Shown piece by piece: positions 52,101 to 60,379 of a stretch of 64,000 nt of DNA. How positions within the stretch are numbered: position 1 is the first letter of the stretch; every line of letters starts with the position of its first letter. Made by a program: the position numbers and the translations under genes. The notes beneath the pieces are model-generated. The model ran no database searches and had not been told where the DNA came from. It was given only the letters and a program-made list of their open reading frames with translations. The stretch is from Pollenia angustigena. Lineage: Eukaryota; Arthropoda; Insecta; Diptera; Polleniidae. The stretch covers positions 318,896,709 to 318,960,708 of the forward strand of contig OV884056.1 in the NCBI GenBank assembly GCA_930367215.1, in the 5' to 3' direction.

Positions 52101-53484
52101 ATAACCGTTATTTTTGTTCAAAAAAATAAAAATCAAAAAATAACTGTTTTCATCTGACTTTTATGAAAAAAGGTATAACTGTTACGGTCCCTGCATATAA
52201 TAATAAAGAACGTTTGTGTTGATGCAATACTTCAGATTTTTATTTTTTGGTTAGTTAGGGTCTTTTGCTTTTTATTTCACTGTATAAAATTAATCAGATT
52301 TTCTTTGGTTGTTTAGTTGTATCTGTCCACAGTTTTCTTATGCACTGGCGAATTCAATTAACAGCTTATCTACATGTGTATATTCAGCAATGTCACAGAG
52401 TACAATTACGTTCAAAAACGGAATTCATTCCGTATTTTGTTGCTTCAGAAAATGATGAAAACAATTTTCGGAATGAAAGATATGGGAATTTTCTGTATCT
52501 GAAAGGCAAAAAAAAACTATGAAAATACACTTTCTATCAAAAAACATATACATATGTATGTATGTGTTCTTCGATTCCGAACGTGATTTGAATAGACGGA
52601 TATGGCTAAATCGACTTGGAATTACTCAAGGACCCAAAATATACATAAGTATGTGTATACTTTATGGGGTCTTGTTTCTTTTAGGCTATGAAAGTATAAA
52701 TAAATATGGTATTGGGGGGTATCCCGGGTTCCCGGGAAAACGATTTTTATTACCCGTGAAAACAAAAACCTTAGTACATACATACATACATATGTATATG
52801 TTAATGAAATTTGTTTTTTAAGCCGTTTGAAATTATCCCCTTAAACGAAAATGATCAGAATTGCAAAGTTATGATAATGGACGACAGTTACAATGAAAGC
52901 GGCTATGTAGGATGTTTACTGGATAAACATTTTGAAAATTTAAAAGCAGTGTCGCAGTTTTTGAAAGGGTCCAATGTTGGTGATGAGCCGTACAAGCCAC
53001 AGTAAGAGAAACTTTTTTATTGAAATTTATTTGTTGATCAAGATAAAAATGCAAAAAAAAATATTGCAGATTAAACGAGTATTGCTTAGCAATTTTCGAA
53101 AACGATTGGAATCGTGCAAAAGTAGTAGACAAACTTTCTGATGATAAATTTCTGGTCGTCTATATTGATTTTACAAATGAAACAGAATTAACTAGCGAAT
53201 CAATTCGACGTTATCCAATGTCATTAACTTTACCCTGCTACACAACACTGGCTGCCATTGACGGTAAGTTTTTAAGTTAATAAAAGGTAAGGTTGTGTAA
53301 AAATTAATTTATTTCTTATTAAGGTTTGCCAGAAGAAATAACAGAGGAAGTGGCAACTTTTCTGAGATTAAATTGCACATCTTTTACTTCTTTAAATATT
53401 GATAGTGTAAGAGTCGTGGACGGTATTCGACGTATCAAATCCAAGGAATTATTAAACAAAATGCATGAAGCCAAACTTTTATAA
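42986..53484 (+). CDS. MYND zinc finger plus two Tudor domains protein (5 exons, 544 aa)
   Basis: Exons 42986-43170, 43226-44141, 52823-53001, 53070-53263 and 53324-53484 join in one frame (1635 nt with TAA 53482-53484). All junctions are GT-AG. Residues 23-58 form a full MYND finger (C23, C26, C34, C37, C42, C46, H54, C58). An extended Tudor domain spans about 103-250 (KWCRVQILG, FKDFGDVSKRY at about 163-192). A charged linker (290-367) follows. A second Tudor lies in exons 3-5 (about 368-500; YCLAIFENDWNRAKVV, VYIDFTNETELT). Tudor domains bind methylated arginines of Piwi proteins, and MYND-Tudor proteins act in the fly germline piRNA pathway (Vreteno, Veneno and CG9684/CG9925-like proteins). 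Which of these is orthologous I cannot tell. ATG 42986 is the first in frame; ATG 43031 is an alternative just before the finger. Confidence 0.88.
43226..44141 (+). CDS. exon 2 of the MYND-Tudor gene
   Basis: Starts after the acceptor AAATTTAG, completing codon 62 as CCA, and ends on a codon boundary before GTAAGT at 44142. It carries the first extended Tudor domain and the Ser/Lys/Glu-rich linker. Read-through adds only five residues before a stop, so an alternative short isoform (MYND plus one Tudor) is possible. Confidence 0.85.
45601..45865 (+). repeat. MITE, copy 2 (inverted partner at 15069-15301)
   Basis: Ends ATATCGAGCCCTAACAGCG and CGCGGTTAGGGCTCGATAT. Interior as in copy 1, opposite orientation, with some length differences. 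It lies in the family A element of the Tudor gene intron. Confidence 0.75.
45949..47097. mobile_element. inverted-end insert containing a family B element
   Basis: TCTGTAACTTTTTAA near 45949 pairs with the complement near 47097 (AAAAAGTTACAGA). CTGAAATATTCAAACTGTC occurs on both sides (45928-45946, 47109-47127), a 19-bp direct repeat longer than a normal DNA-transposon TSD. ACGAC/GTCGTT stems lie next to the left end. The centre is a family B copy (about 46166-46800). Confidence 0.45.
46166..46800 (+). mobile_element. family B element
   Basis: Starts AAGTAAGAAAGTATAGTCGA with a weak GTCGATCAAGTCCGAC hairpin and ends with CCTCTTCACATACAGTAGTGTAGGTATAA. Shares GCGCACAAGGTTA and TGTTACACACATTCG with the copy at 60380-61070. 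No protein encoded. Confidence 0.6.
47251..47494. repeat. MITE, 244 bp
   Basis: A perfect 28-nt inverted end, starting TCTGTGGCATTTTGACAAAA, is found at both extremities (47251-47278 and 47467-47494). Flanks are AT-rich (AATTTAAA / AATTAAAT) and do not give a clear TSD. Confidence 0.75.
47585..47870 (+). pseudogene. LINE reverse transcriptase fragment
   Basis: The translation gives LLAWAKDRGLGVNHAKTELV, FTRRY, GGLRPDMAKWIYTSLVSPIL and TYGC, the post-catalytic RT and thumb region of a LINE. An internal deletion joins the blocks. The wording fits RNase H-bearing LINEs like the one at 2257-3314. It fuses directly to a dispersed repeat at 47877. Confidence 0.65.
47877..48180. repeat. dispersed repeat copy followed by a family A fragment
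   Basis: 47877-47955 is a reverse copy of the block at 455-605. 47970-48180 holds a diverged family A tandem unit (GACCGATCTTCACGAAATTT, TTTACAGTTAAAGGCATAC). Confidence 0.5.
48685..48893. repeat. two tandem 112-bp units with an inverted partner upstream
   Basis: AGAGTTCATAACTAATTAGA through GGCCTTTTAGCTTCTG occurs twice in a row. The reverse of the end, GTGTCAGAAGCTAAAAGGCC, lies at 48505-48525, so the whole (about 48500-48895) may be one MITE with inverted ends. Confidence 0.55.
48925..49400. repeat. inverted-end element, 476 bp
   Basis: GCGTTTACATTTGCCAGTAC with the following GGCAAGACAGTAA pairs with the right end over about 35 nt (two mismatches). ACTGTC words recur inside. No clear TSD. 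Confidence 0.65.
49458..49657. repeat. hairpin MITE of the AGAACACGAGCGC family
   Basis: Ends GCCTGTTTTTAGAACACGAG and the inverted CTCGCGTTCTAAAAACAGGC. The left arm contains a partial duplication (a second AGAACGCGAGCGC near 49533). A compact relative lies at 55837-55946. Confidence 0.7.
49706..50490. mobile_element. hAT-like element, 785 bp, 8-bp TSD
   Basis: Ends CAGGGTTGTCAGAT and ATCTGACAACCCTG are perfect inverted repeats. The exact TSD ACTACAAC is at 49698-49705 and 50491-50498. ATCGCCA/TGGCGA subterminal words are shared with 41710-42872, so the two are the same family in different internal versions. No transposase. Confidence 0.9.
50504..51196. repeat. inverted-end element rich in CTTGCAAG
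   Basis: TTACCCTGTCTTTACACATG and the complement of TTGCAAGTGTAAACCCCGGG form imperfect inverted ends. CTTGCAAGT palindromes occur near 50567, 51073, 51094 and 51172. No clear TSD. Confidence 0.5.
51522..52193. mobile_element. hAT-like MITE with mirrored minisatellite arms
   Basis: Ends CAGGGACCGAAAATAACAGT and ACTGTTACGGTCCCTG. The exact TSD CATATAAT is at 51514-51521 and 52194-52201. The left arm (51640-51825) has about four units of TTTTTGATTTTTATTTTTT followed by CGATCAAAAATAACAGTTAT; the right arm (51945-52150) has the inverse array. The spacer (51826-51944) is ordinary AT-rich DNA. Confidence 0.9.
52590..52700 (+). repeat. family A 3' fragment
   Basis: Contains ATGGCTAAATCGACTTGGAA, TTACTCAAGGACCCAAAATA and CTTTATGGGGTCTTG, the conserved segment near the 3' end of family A. 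It lies about 130 bp upstream of exon 3. Confidence 0.6.
52823..53001 (+). CDS. exon 3 of the MYND-Tudor gene
   Basis: Phase-0 start after TTTTTTAAG; ends two bases into a codon before GTAAGA at 53002. Encodes the start of the second extended Tudor domain (residues 368-427). The following intron is 68 nt. Confidence 0.85.
53070..53263 (+). CDS. exon 4 of the MYND-Tudor gene
   Basis: Acceptor ATATTGCAG; donor GTAAGT at 53264. Carries the core of the second Tudor domain (EYCLAIFENDWNRAKVV, then VVYIDFTNETEL, IRRYP). The usual D-Y-G-N loop is D-F-T-N here, so aromatic-cage function is uncertain. Confidence 0.88.
53324..53484 (+). CDS. exon 5 of the MYND-Tudor gene
   Basis: Acceptor TTATTAAG after a 60-nt intron. 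Encodes the end of the extended Tudor fold (GLPEEITEEVATFLRLN) and a short tail ending MHEAKLL at TAA 53482-53484. Confidence 0.85.
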
Positions 53485-53670
53485 TTCTGTTTTCTTTGGT
53501 ATGATTAAAATAATATTTTCATGCACAATTTTGTGCAGACTTGAAAACAAATGGCTGAATCCGCTTTTATTCCAAAATATTGTAACAATTACATATTTTA
53601 TTTAATAATCAACTTCGATGGCATGAAAATATTGAACTAATTTTTAATATGAGCGTTTTACACAATTTAA

Positions 53671-53676
53671 AATAAA
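53671..53676 (+). terminator. candidate polyadenylation signal of the MYND-Tudor gene
   Basis: AATAAA 187 nt after the stop codon. Other AATAAA words follow near 53755 and 53777; the first is simply the nearest. Confidence 0.4.
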
Positions 53677-54556
53677 ATTTTGTGAAAAAAGAATATTGTT
53701 TAATTTTAAAAATTATGTAAAAACTAAAGGCTTTATACATTTATTAAACGCTATGAATAAAAAAAATCAAAATTCAATAAAAAAAAAACAAATTTCGTTT
53801 TTTTAACTGGGGGTGGGGTGTTACTTTCTAATGCGATGCCAATTTGATACTCCCTATCGCTTCGCAGGATTGTTTGAAAATGCAGCAAAAATCAATAAAA
53901 ATTTAAGATGAAACATATTGATAGTTAATAAACTTTAAAAAAAGGAAAGTTCAACCGCTTAACGTGTTTTTGTTTGAAAATTTAAATTAAATATGTGATA
54001 TAAAATATTATATTTTCTCACAATCGCAAAACGCTAAACATTTTCGATTCTGACTTGAAATAGCATAAAAGGTCTTCTGTATATGTATTACAATCGCTTT
54101 TCGCGACTTTAATTGCAGAGTATTTTAAAGAAACTGGCAGATCGCAAGCAAACGCACGAGTTTCAGAATTCAAATCGTTTCAGTTTCAAATCGTGCGATT
54201 GTGAGAACAAATTCGCACTAGTGATGATTTACGAAAAGAAAAAAAGATGCGAAAAACAAATGCGCAAACGCATTAAATGCAAGTTTCTTTGTAGTCCACA
54301 CTTAGATTACCAAAAGGTTGCTCACGTCACAAGTTGCACCCTTGCGAAAAAGCAAAAGTTCAAAAACAACAACAATCACATAGACAATAAGTAGCTTTTA
54401 TTAACCATAAAAGACCCTAAGGGCTCGGTTATGTAATTGAAGAAATTAAAATAAATAAATTATTTGTGCGAAATAATTGTCCATGTTTTTCTTGGACTTC
54501 AACATGTGGTGCTTTCGTGTTATTTTCTTATACAGTAAAAGCTTGATATATATCGG
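53677..54556. other. noncoding DNA
   Basis: AT-rich sequence with CAATCGCAAA/GCGATTGTGA words near 54020 and 54195, also seen near 48300; probably a dispersed repeat. No gene recognised. Confidence 0.35.
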
Positions 54557-54757
54557 GGGTTATTTTTCAAATAGTGCTATCTGCAATTTTTCAAAAATGT
54601 GTTTTTTATAGAAACGTTCACTAACTGAACGGTCATATGTCATTTAAATTTGAAAAAAAAATTTTTCCCAAAACTTTTTTTTTCATAAATACATATTGTA
54701 TTTTGCTATCTTATACACTTTTTTGTATAATGCTATCTGCATTAAAAATATTCAGGT

Positions 54758-55022
54758 ATGTGATAGAAAACGATTTTGACAACAATACGATTTGAAAACG
54801 ATAATATCGTTTTTAGTATCTTTAAAAATGTATGTCTAATGCATTTTCCTCTGTTTTCTCGTACATATTCTTTTAAATTCTTTATTATATATGTTAATTG
54901 AACTGTATTTTGAACAAAAAATTAAGACCTTAATTCAGAAATGGATTTAAAAATCGGTCGAAATTCATCACACATGCTAAAAACGATCCTTTTGAAAACG
55001 ATCGGTTTTCATCACATATCTA
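54758..55022. repeat. AGGTATGTGATGAAA-ended repeat, copy 1 (copy 2 at 56052-56280)
   Basis: CAGGTATGTGAT at the left and ATCACATATCT at the right are inverted. A second copy at 56052-56280 starts ACAGGTATGTGATGGAAATC and shares AAAATCGATCG and TTCAGAAATGGATTTAAAA. GATTTT/AAAATCG stems fill the arms. Confidence 0.55.
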
Positions 55023-55194
55023 ATTACTTCATATAATAAAATGATAAAAGTTGTTATTACAAATGAGACATATTATACATCAAAGGGTTGGGAATTGTGT
55101 CTAGATTTCATAAACTAATATAATTTTAAAATTCGTTGTAGAAATTTTGCAAAAATCTGCAAAAAATTTGTTTATGAGTTTTTGTAAACAATAT

Positions 55195-55421
55195 GGGCAT
55201 TTCCAGCGAAAAGTCTACTTTTTGTAACGTAACGCCAGAAGTATTTTGAATTGTTTCTCAAAAAATTTTATATGTATAGTTTACTATTTTAAATCTTGGT
55301 GTAAAGCGCAGCTAGCCCTACATTAAGCAACAAACGATTGAACAACATGGTCCGAAAATACAACCTTATTTGTAATCTGGCGTTACATTAAAAAAAAGTA
55401 GACTTTTCGATGAAAATTCCC
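55195..55421. repeat. MITE, 227 bp
   Basis: GGGCATTTCCAGCGAAAAGT and the complement of GACTTTTCGATGAAAATTCCC are inverted ends that continue through CTACTTTTT and GTAACGCCAGA (about 45 nt). ATAT flanks both sides. Confidence 0.7.
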
Positions 55422-55836
55422 ATATTTACCGTAAAACAAGCAAAGATTTTTAAATTTTATAGCTCGAAAAATAAATCTGTATTAGTCCAAAGTTTACTTA
55501 AAAAGGTTTTATACAAAACATCTTGCTCAATTCGCAGTCTTATTCAGTTTTGTAATGCATGTCAAAATCCACTTCCGTTTTTTTTTTACGTCACGCCAGC
55601 GCAGATTTTTGCTTATATCTGCAAATCCTTAGCATCGATTACTGTAATTTTTTTTCTGAATACAGTGCTACTTCATTACTTTGTATCACAAACAAATATT
55701 TCAAACAAATTATGATAAATTTCAGTCTTATATTTCCAAAATACTAGACAAATTAAACATTATGAAGAACTCGGCAAGCGTATTTCACTAAAAAGTTATT
55801 TTAAGCATCCAGCTAAAATTAAGAATTAATGTGTAG

Positions 55837-55946
55837 TTTATAGAACACGAGCGCCTTACTCGTCCGTTCAACTTTCGAAATTTCGAAATTTGTTTTTGTT
55901 TCAAATGTAAGTTGAACGGACGAGTAAGGCGCTCGTGTTCTATAAA
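55837..55946. repeat. hairpin MITE, 110 bp
   Basis: TTTATAGAACACGAGCGCCT at the left is the exact complement of the right end, and pairing continues through TACTCGTCCGTTCAAC. Nearly the whole element is one stem with a TTTCGAAATTTCGAAA centre. Confidence 0.85.
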
Positions 55947-56525
55947 CACCAATAAGGATCGTTTTTAGTTTATGTTATACCCGAGATGTCCTAATTTGGG
56001 AACCTATAGCACCACTCCTGCTAAGTCTATATACCTCAAATCCAAGACTTACAGGTATGTGATGGAAATCGATTTTAAAAACGAAACGATTTGAAACCGA
56101 AAATATCGTTTTCAGTATCTTTTAGAATGGATTTTAAATAGATATTCCTTTTATTTTCAGTCTTTATTCTTTTACATTTTATATTATATATGTTAACTGA
56201 AGTGTTTTCCGAACGAAAATTCAAGACTATAATTCAGAAATGGATTTTAAAATCGATCGATTTTCATCACAAACCCGTTAAGCTCGACTACAACTTTTTA
56301 ATTGTCACCTGAAACTGGGGTCTAATCACCGCATACGATACCGAGCAAAATTGATCGAAATTATTTATTTTGGTATCATGAAACTCGATATCGAATGAAA
56401 TGTATTGAATTTGAAATAATAGCATTCGATATCGAGTAACTTGACATTACATTTATCAAGTTTTCATTCGATACGTCAGTGTCTATCGTATGCAAAAAAC
56501 ATCGATAGTTTATTCGATACGATAG

Positions 56526-56730
56526 TAGTTGAAAAAACAGACAAGCCGGGCACATATGCTGAATACATTGGTGCTCTCGGTTTTAGATTGGCTCTGGTTT
56601 TCGATATATACCGTTATTTCGAAAATGGAGGAGATTGCACAACATATATTCGCGTAACTCAAAAACGGTTTAGTTTATTGAAATTATTAAAAAAAAAAAC
56701 GAAATTCCGCAATCAGATTTCAACTTAATT
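56526..56730 (+). repeat. diverged single arm related to the 58-59.7 kb fold-back
   Basis: Shares ACCGTTATTTCGAAAATG, CATATATTCGCGTAAC and AAACGGTTTAGTTTATTGAAA with both arms of the fold-back element. Confidence 0.65.
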
Positions 56731-57023
56731 TCGAGTTTTGTTAACATGATTAAGCGTTTCTTTAAATTTTACTAATTATTTAAAAAAAAATTCGTGTAAC
56801 TTAAACTAAAGTCTCAAATAGTTTTCATTACAGGTCATTTTCATTTTTGTTCAAATAGTACTATCGGCTTATTTCAATGTTCAAATCGATAAAATTTTAA
56901 TTTGTAAATAGTGCTATTAGACACATAAGCGCGAATATATGGAATTAGGAAAAAAATTAAATATGTATGATTTAGACGTTGTTTTTTAATAACATTGTAA
57001 AATAAAGTATAGTTAATACTCTT

Positions 57024-57220
57024 AGGCTTGTTTTCACAACCTGACTACAGCTAAAGATAAGATTTTATCAGCCATATAAAAAGTGTTCCATTATAACAAC
57101 TTTACTTTTACCTAACAGGTATCGCTCACTTTATGTTAAAGTAAAGTTTTAATAATGGAACACTTTATAACGCCGGTTAAAGTCTACTTTTAGCTACCGG
57201 TAAGTTGTAAAAACGGGCCT
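57024..57220. repeat. MITE, copy 2 (partner at 13060-13270)
   Basis: AGGCTTGTTTTCACAAC and GTTGTAAAAACGGGCCT are inverted ends; interior AAAAAGTGTTCCATTATAAC and AATGGAACACTTTATAA as in copy 1. Confidence 0.65.
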
Positions 57221-57304
57221 CAGTCAGTTTTTTCGCTCTCCTGAAAAATTGTGATTTTTCTGATATGTAGCACTATTTGAAAAATAACCCTATATATATA
57301 AATA

Positions 57305-57665
57305 AAATAAATTAAAAGTAAAAAACCTTTTTAAAAAACGAGCTTTTATTTGAATGCGCTAAAAAGAAAAAAAATAATTTTTTGCTTTAAAACTTTTACT
57401 ATCAACTTATAACGCCATTACACATTTTATATGATTTAAAAGCTTGTAGCGAGATTTAAGTACTTGTATTTACTTAGTTTGACAATTTTAATAGTTAAAA
57501 TCAAGTTATTAATTTACTTGTTTTTCTGCACAAGTAAATCTCACGACAAGCTTTTATATCATAGAAAATGTGTAATAACGTTATAAGTTGATAGTAAAAG
57601 CTTTTTAGCGCATTCAAATAAAAGCCTGTTTTTTAAAAAGGTTTTTTAATTTTAATTTATTTTTT
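57305..57665. repeat. fold-back repeat with about 170-bp arms
   Basis: Left AAACCTTTTTAAAAAACGAG, GCTTTTATTTGAATGCGCTA pairs with right TAGCGCATTCAAATAAAAGC and TTAAAAAGGTTTTTTAA. Inner pairing continues through TATCAACTTATAACG and AAAGCTTGT. Confidence 0.75.
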
Positions 57666-57794
57666 ACTTCTTATCGCATTTAAATAGCTACTTTTTAAAA
57701 AAGAATTTTTACTTTTAAATTTTTTTAAAATTCGCATTTTTATTCTCAGCAAGCATTAAAAACTTAGTCAGCCATATTGTATATAGAGTTACGT

Positions 57795-58007
57795 CACTTT
57801 ATTTTTCGAATTATTCTTAGCAAGCCCTTTCAGTTTATGCGCAGTTTGTAGAAGTGCATTAATATTAACTAGTCCGCCATCTTGTTTGTGTCGCCATTTT
57901 GGAGAAAAGTAACTAGTCCGCCATATTGTGTGTACCCGCCATATTGGATTTAGAGTGACCACTTTATTTTTCGAGTTGTTCTTAGCAAGCCCTTTCATTT
58001 GATACCA
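57795..58007 (+). repeat. short direct repeats flanking the fold-back insertion
   Basis: ACTTTATTTTTCGA(A/G)TT(A/G)TTCTTAGCAAGCCCTTTCA occurs at about 57796 and 57960, and ACTAGTCCGCCAT recurs between. The right flank of the fold-back (59680-59730) continues the same unit, so the fold-back landed in a small tandem repeat. Confidence 0.6.
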
Positions 58008-59679
58008 GGGTAATTCCATGTCAAAACGACCAAGAGTGGGACACGACCCCTTCCGATTTTAATAAAATTTGGTGAGAATGTTCCTTTTATCTTATTAGGA
58101 ACATATATGAACGAAAAAAATTTTTAAAATTTGTTTTTCGAAAGTTATGACATATTCAAAATGTCATAATTTCGCAGAATTAGCCGAATGTGTTGAGCTT
58201 ATTTCTTCAATATCTCGAAAACTAATTGACATACGAAGATGATTTTGATGTCATTTTAAAGAGAATACTTGGGGCTACAAACCATAAATTGAAAAAAAAT
58301 ATTTTTTTTGAAAAATGTAATATCTGCAAAATGTTAAATTTAAAAAACGGACTAACTCAAAAACCTATTTTTTTATTTGGCTGATTTTTTTTTGTATAAT
58401 ACCTCAAACTGTTCTTTAAAAATCCTGAAACTTTGAAGGAGGTGTTTTTTTTCTTTTTTAAGATATGATTTTTTTCCTTTCGCAACCCTTAAAAAAATAA
58501 TATTAAAATAGAATTTTAATATTGTTATTTTGAGCAATAAGTACACTGTGCAAGTTGCAAAAAACAGACGAGCCGCGCACCTGGCATTTTACCCTAATTT
58601 GGGACGCTGAATCCAGTGGTGCTAACCGTTTATTTAGGTTAGCTCGCGTTTTCAAGATATACCGTTATTTCGAAAATGTAATAGGCTGCACAGCATATAT
58701 TCGCGTAACACAAAAACGGTTTAGTTTATTGAAATAACTAAAAAAACCGAAATTCGGCAATAAAAAATAAAGTTGGGCTGGTCATACATTTGACCCATCT
58801 AGGAGCATCCTACGCGCTGTACCATACAAATATTGCGGCTTAACTAAATTCTTTAATTTGGCTCCTGCAGCGCGTAGGATGCTCCTAGATGGGTCAAATG
58901 TATGACCAGCCCCACTTTATTTTTTATTGCCGAATTTCGGTTTTTTTAGTTATTTCAATAAACTAAACCGTTTTTGAGTTACGCGAATATATGCTGTGCA
59001 ACCTCTTACATTTTCGAAATAACGATATATCTTAAAAACAAGAGCTAACCTAAAAAAACGGTTAGCACCACTGGATTCAGCGCCCCCAATTAGGGTAAAA
59101 TGCCAGGTGCGCGGCTGGTCTATTGTTTGCAACTTGCACAGTGTACTTATTGCTCAAAATTACAATATAAAAATTCTATTTTAATATTATTTTTTTAAGG
59201 GTTGCGAAAGGAAAAAAATCATATCTTAAAAAAGAAAAAAAACACCTCCTTCAAAGTTTCAGGATTTTTAAAGAACAGTTTGAGGTATTATACAAAAAAA
59301 AATCAGCCAAATAAAAAAATAGGTTTTTGAGTTAGTCCGTTTTTTAAATTTAACATTTTGCAGATATTACATTTTTCAAAAAAAATATTTTTTTTCAATT
59401 TATGGTTTGTAGCCCCAAGTATTCTCTTTAAAATGACATCAAAATCATCTTCGTATGTCAATTAGTTTTCGAGATATTGAAGAAATAAGCTCAACACATT
59501 CGGCTAATTCTGCGAAATTATGACATTTTGAATATGTCATAACTTTCGAAAAACAAATTTTAAAAATTTTTTTCGTTCATATATGTTCCTAATAAGATAA
59601 AAGGAACATTCTCACCAAATTTTATTAAAATCGGAAGGGGTCGTGTCCCACTCTTGGTCGTTTTGACATGGAATTACCC
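58008..59679. mobile_element. giant fold-back element with two 812-bp arms
   Basis: The left arm (58008-58819) and right arm (58868-59679) are inverted copies of exactly equal length with only scattered mismatches, separated by a 48-nt spacer. The ends are GGGTAATTCCATGTC and its complement. A 4-bp ACCA flanks both sides, a weak TSD candidate. No ORF is credible; the two 60-residue ORFs are mirror images. A transcript would fold into a roughly 800-bp hairpin. Confidence 0.9.
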
Positions 59680-59819
59680 ACCAATATTGTATAAAGTGCA
59701 TTGAAAATTACTAGTCCGGCATTTCTATCGTAGTAATATTTCTGCGTCTCCCTTTTTCTTTTAAATCTGTCCTGAATCTCCCTTTCATCAATGTTGTTTC
59801 GTAACCAGAGCGAACCTGA

Positions 59820-60035
59820 TGGTTAGGTTATGTTAGGTTAAGAAGGGTTGTGTGCCCACGGGCACACCTCCACTCGGAGATCAATACGGTCCATTGTGAA
59901 TCCCTTCAATGAAAGATAAGATAAGAGGAAGTGAAAAGTGAAAAGTAGAGAAAAGGAAGTATGCAACGTGGTTTTCAAAAGTCTATCGAGGAATAAGTCC
60001 GACGGAGCAATATGCATACTTGCCAAAGGGGTTGT
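59820..60035 (-). repeat. possible LINE 3' end fragment
   Basis: TTAGGTTATGTTAGGTTAAG (the reverse of a TAACC-type tail like that ending the LINE at 3314) borders moderately GC-rich sequence with GTGCCCACGGGCAC. By analogy this is the 3' end of a minus-strand LINE; no coding sequence confirms it. Confidence 0.35.
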
Positions 60036-60049
60036 GTTATATTATAAAA

Positions 60050-60310
60050 AACGATACTTAAATTGATTCACATTTGCCTTAAAACAGCATTTAAGGATGT
60101 TCTTGGCAATGACCACACCCTTTTCATCCAGTCCATTGCTCTGGGGATATCTTGGACTTGAGAATTTAAATTGAATAATGTATTCGTCTGAAAATCGTGC
60201 GAATTCCGCCGATCCAAAACGACTTTTTTCACATTTAATGACCGAGGGATAGCCTAGCTTATTGAACACCTGGCACAATGTACCAGTTACATGGCCTAAG
60301 GTTCTGTTCC
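60050..60310 (-). pseudogene. Ty3/gypsy-type integrase fragment
   Basis: On the minus strand the translation gives KLGYPSVIKCEKSRFGSAEF, then FKFSSPRYPQSNGLDEKGV and AKNILK. These match the second half of a retroviral-type integrase core (the SP-YPQSNG-E block). The expected catalytic D of the SDNG motif is replaced (IKCEKS), and E sits in LDEKG. About 90 residues remain, with unrelated hydrophobic sequence upstream, so it is a relic. Confidence 0.65.
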
Positions 60311-60379
60311 GAAAACTAAAGGAATAATTATAATTTTTGAAATAATAAATAAAATAATAATAAACAAAAATAAAAAAAA

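Larger units (their letters stand above)
44142..52822 (+). other. 8.7-kb intron filled with nested repeats
   Basis: This intron separates exon 2 (phase 0 end) from exon 3 (phase 0 start, acceptor TTTTTTAAG at 52822). It contains a minus-strand family A element with nested inserts, several hairpin MITEs, a LINE RT fragment, two hAT-like elements with exact TSDs and a family A tail. All other introns of the gene are under 75 nt. No exon-like sequence in the gene's frame was recognised inside it. Confidence 0.75.
54557..57290. mobile_element. possible 2.7-kb inverted-end element with nested repeats
   Basis: GGGTTATTTTTCAAATAGTG at the left is the complement of the sequence ending at 57290. Related CAAATAGT(A/G)CTAT words occur inside at 56855-56925. 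Flanks are TATATA-rich, so no TSD can be assigned. Smaller repeats lie within (55195-55421, 55837-55946, 56526-56730, 57024-57220). No transposase. Confidence 0.45.

Noticed and set aside
51918..52136. Minus-strand ORF with repeating IFIFS-type hydrophobic units
   Set aside because: It reads through the AT-rich minisatellite arm of the hAT-like MITE.
58555..59132. Two 60-residue ORFs (58555-58737 plus, 58950-59132 minus)
   Set aside because: They are mirror images in the two arms of the fold-back and match the diverged repeat at 56526-56730; no protein motif.
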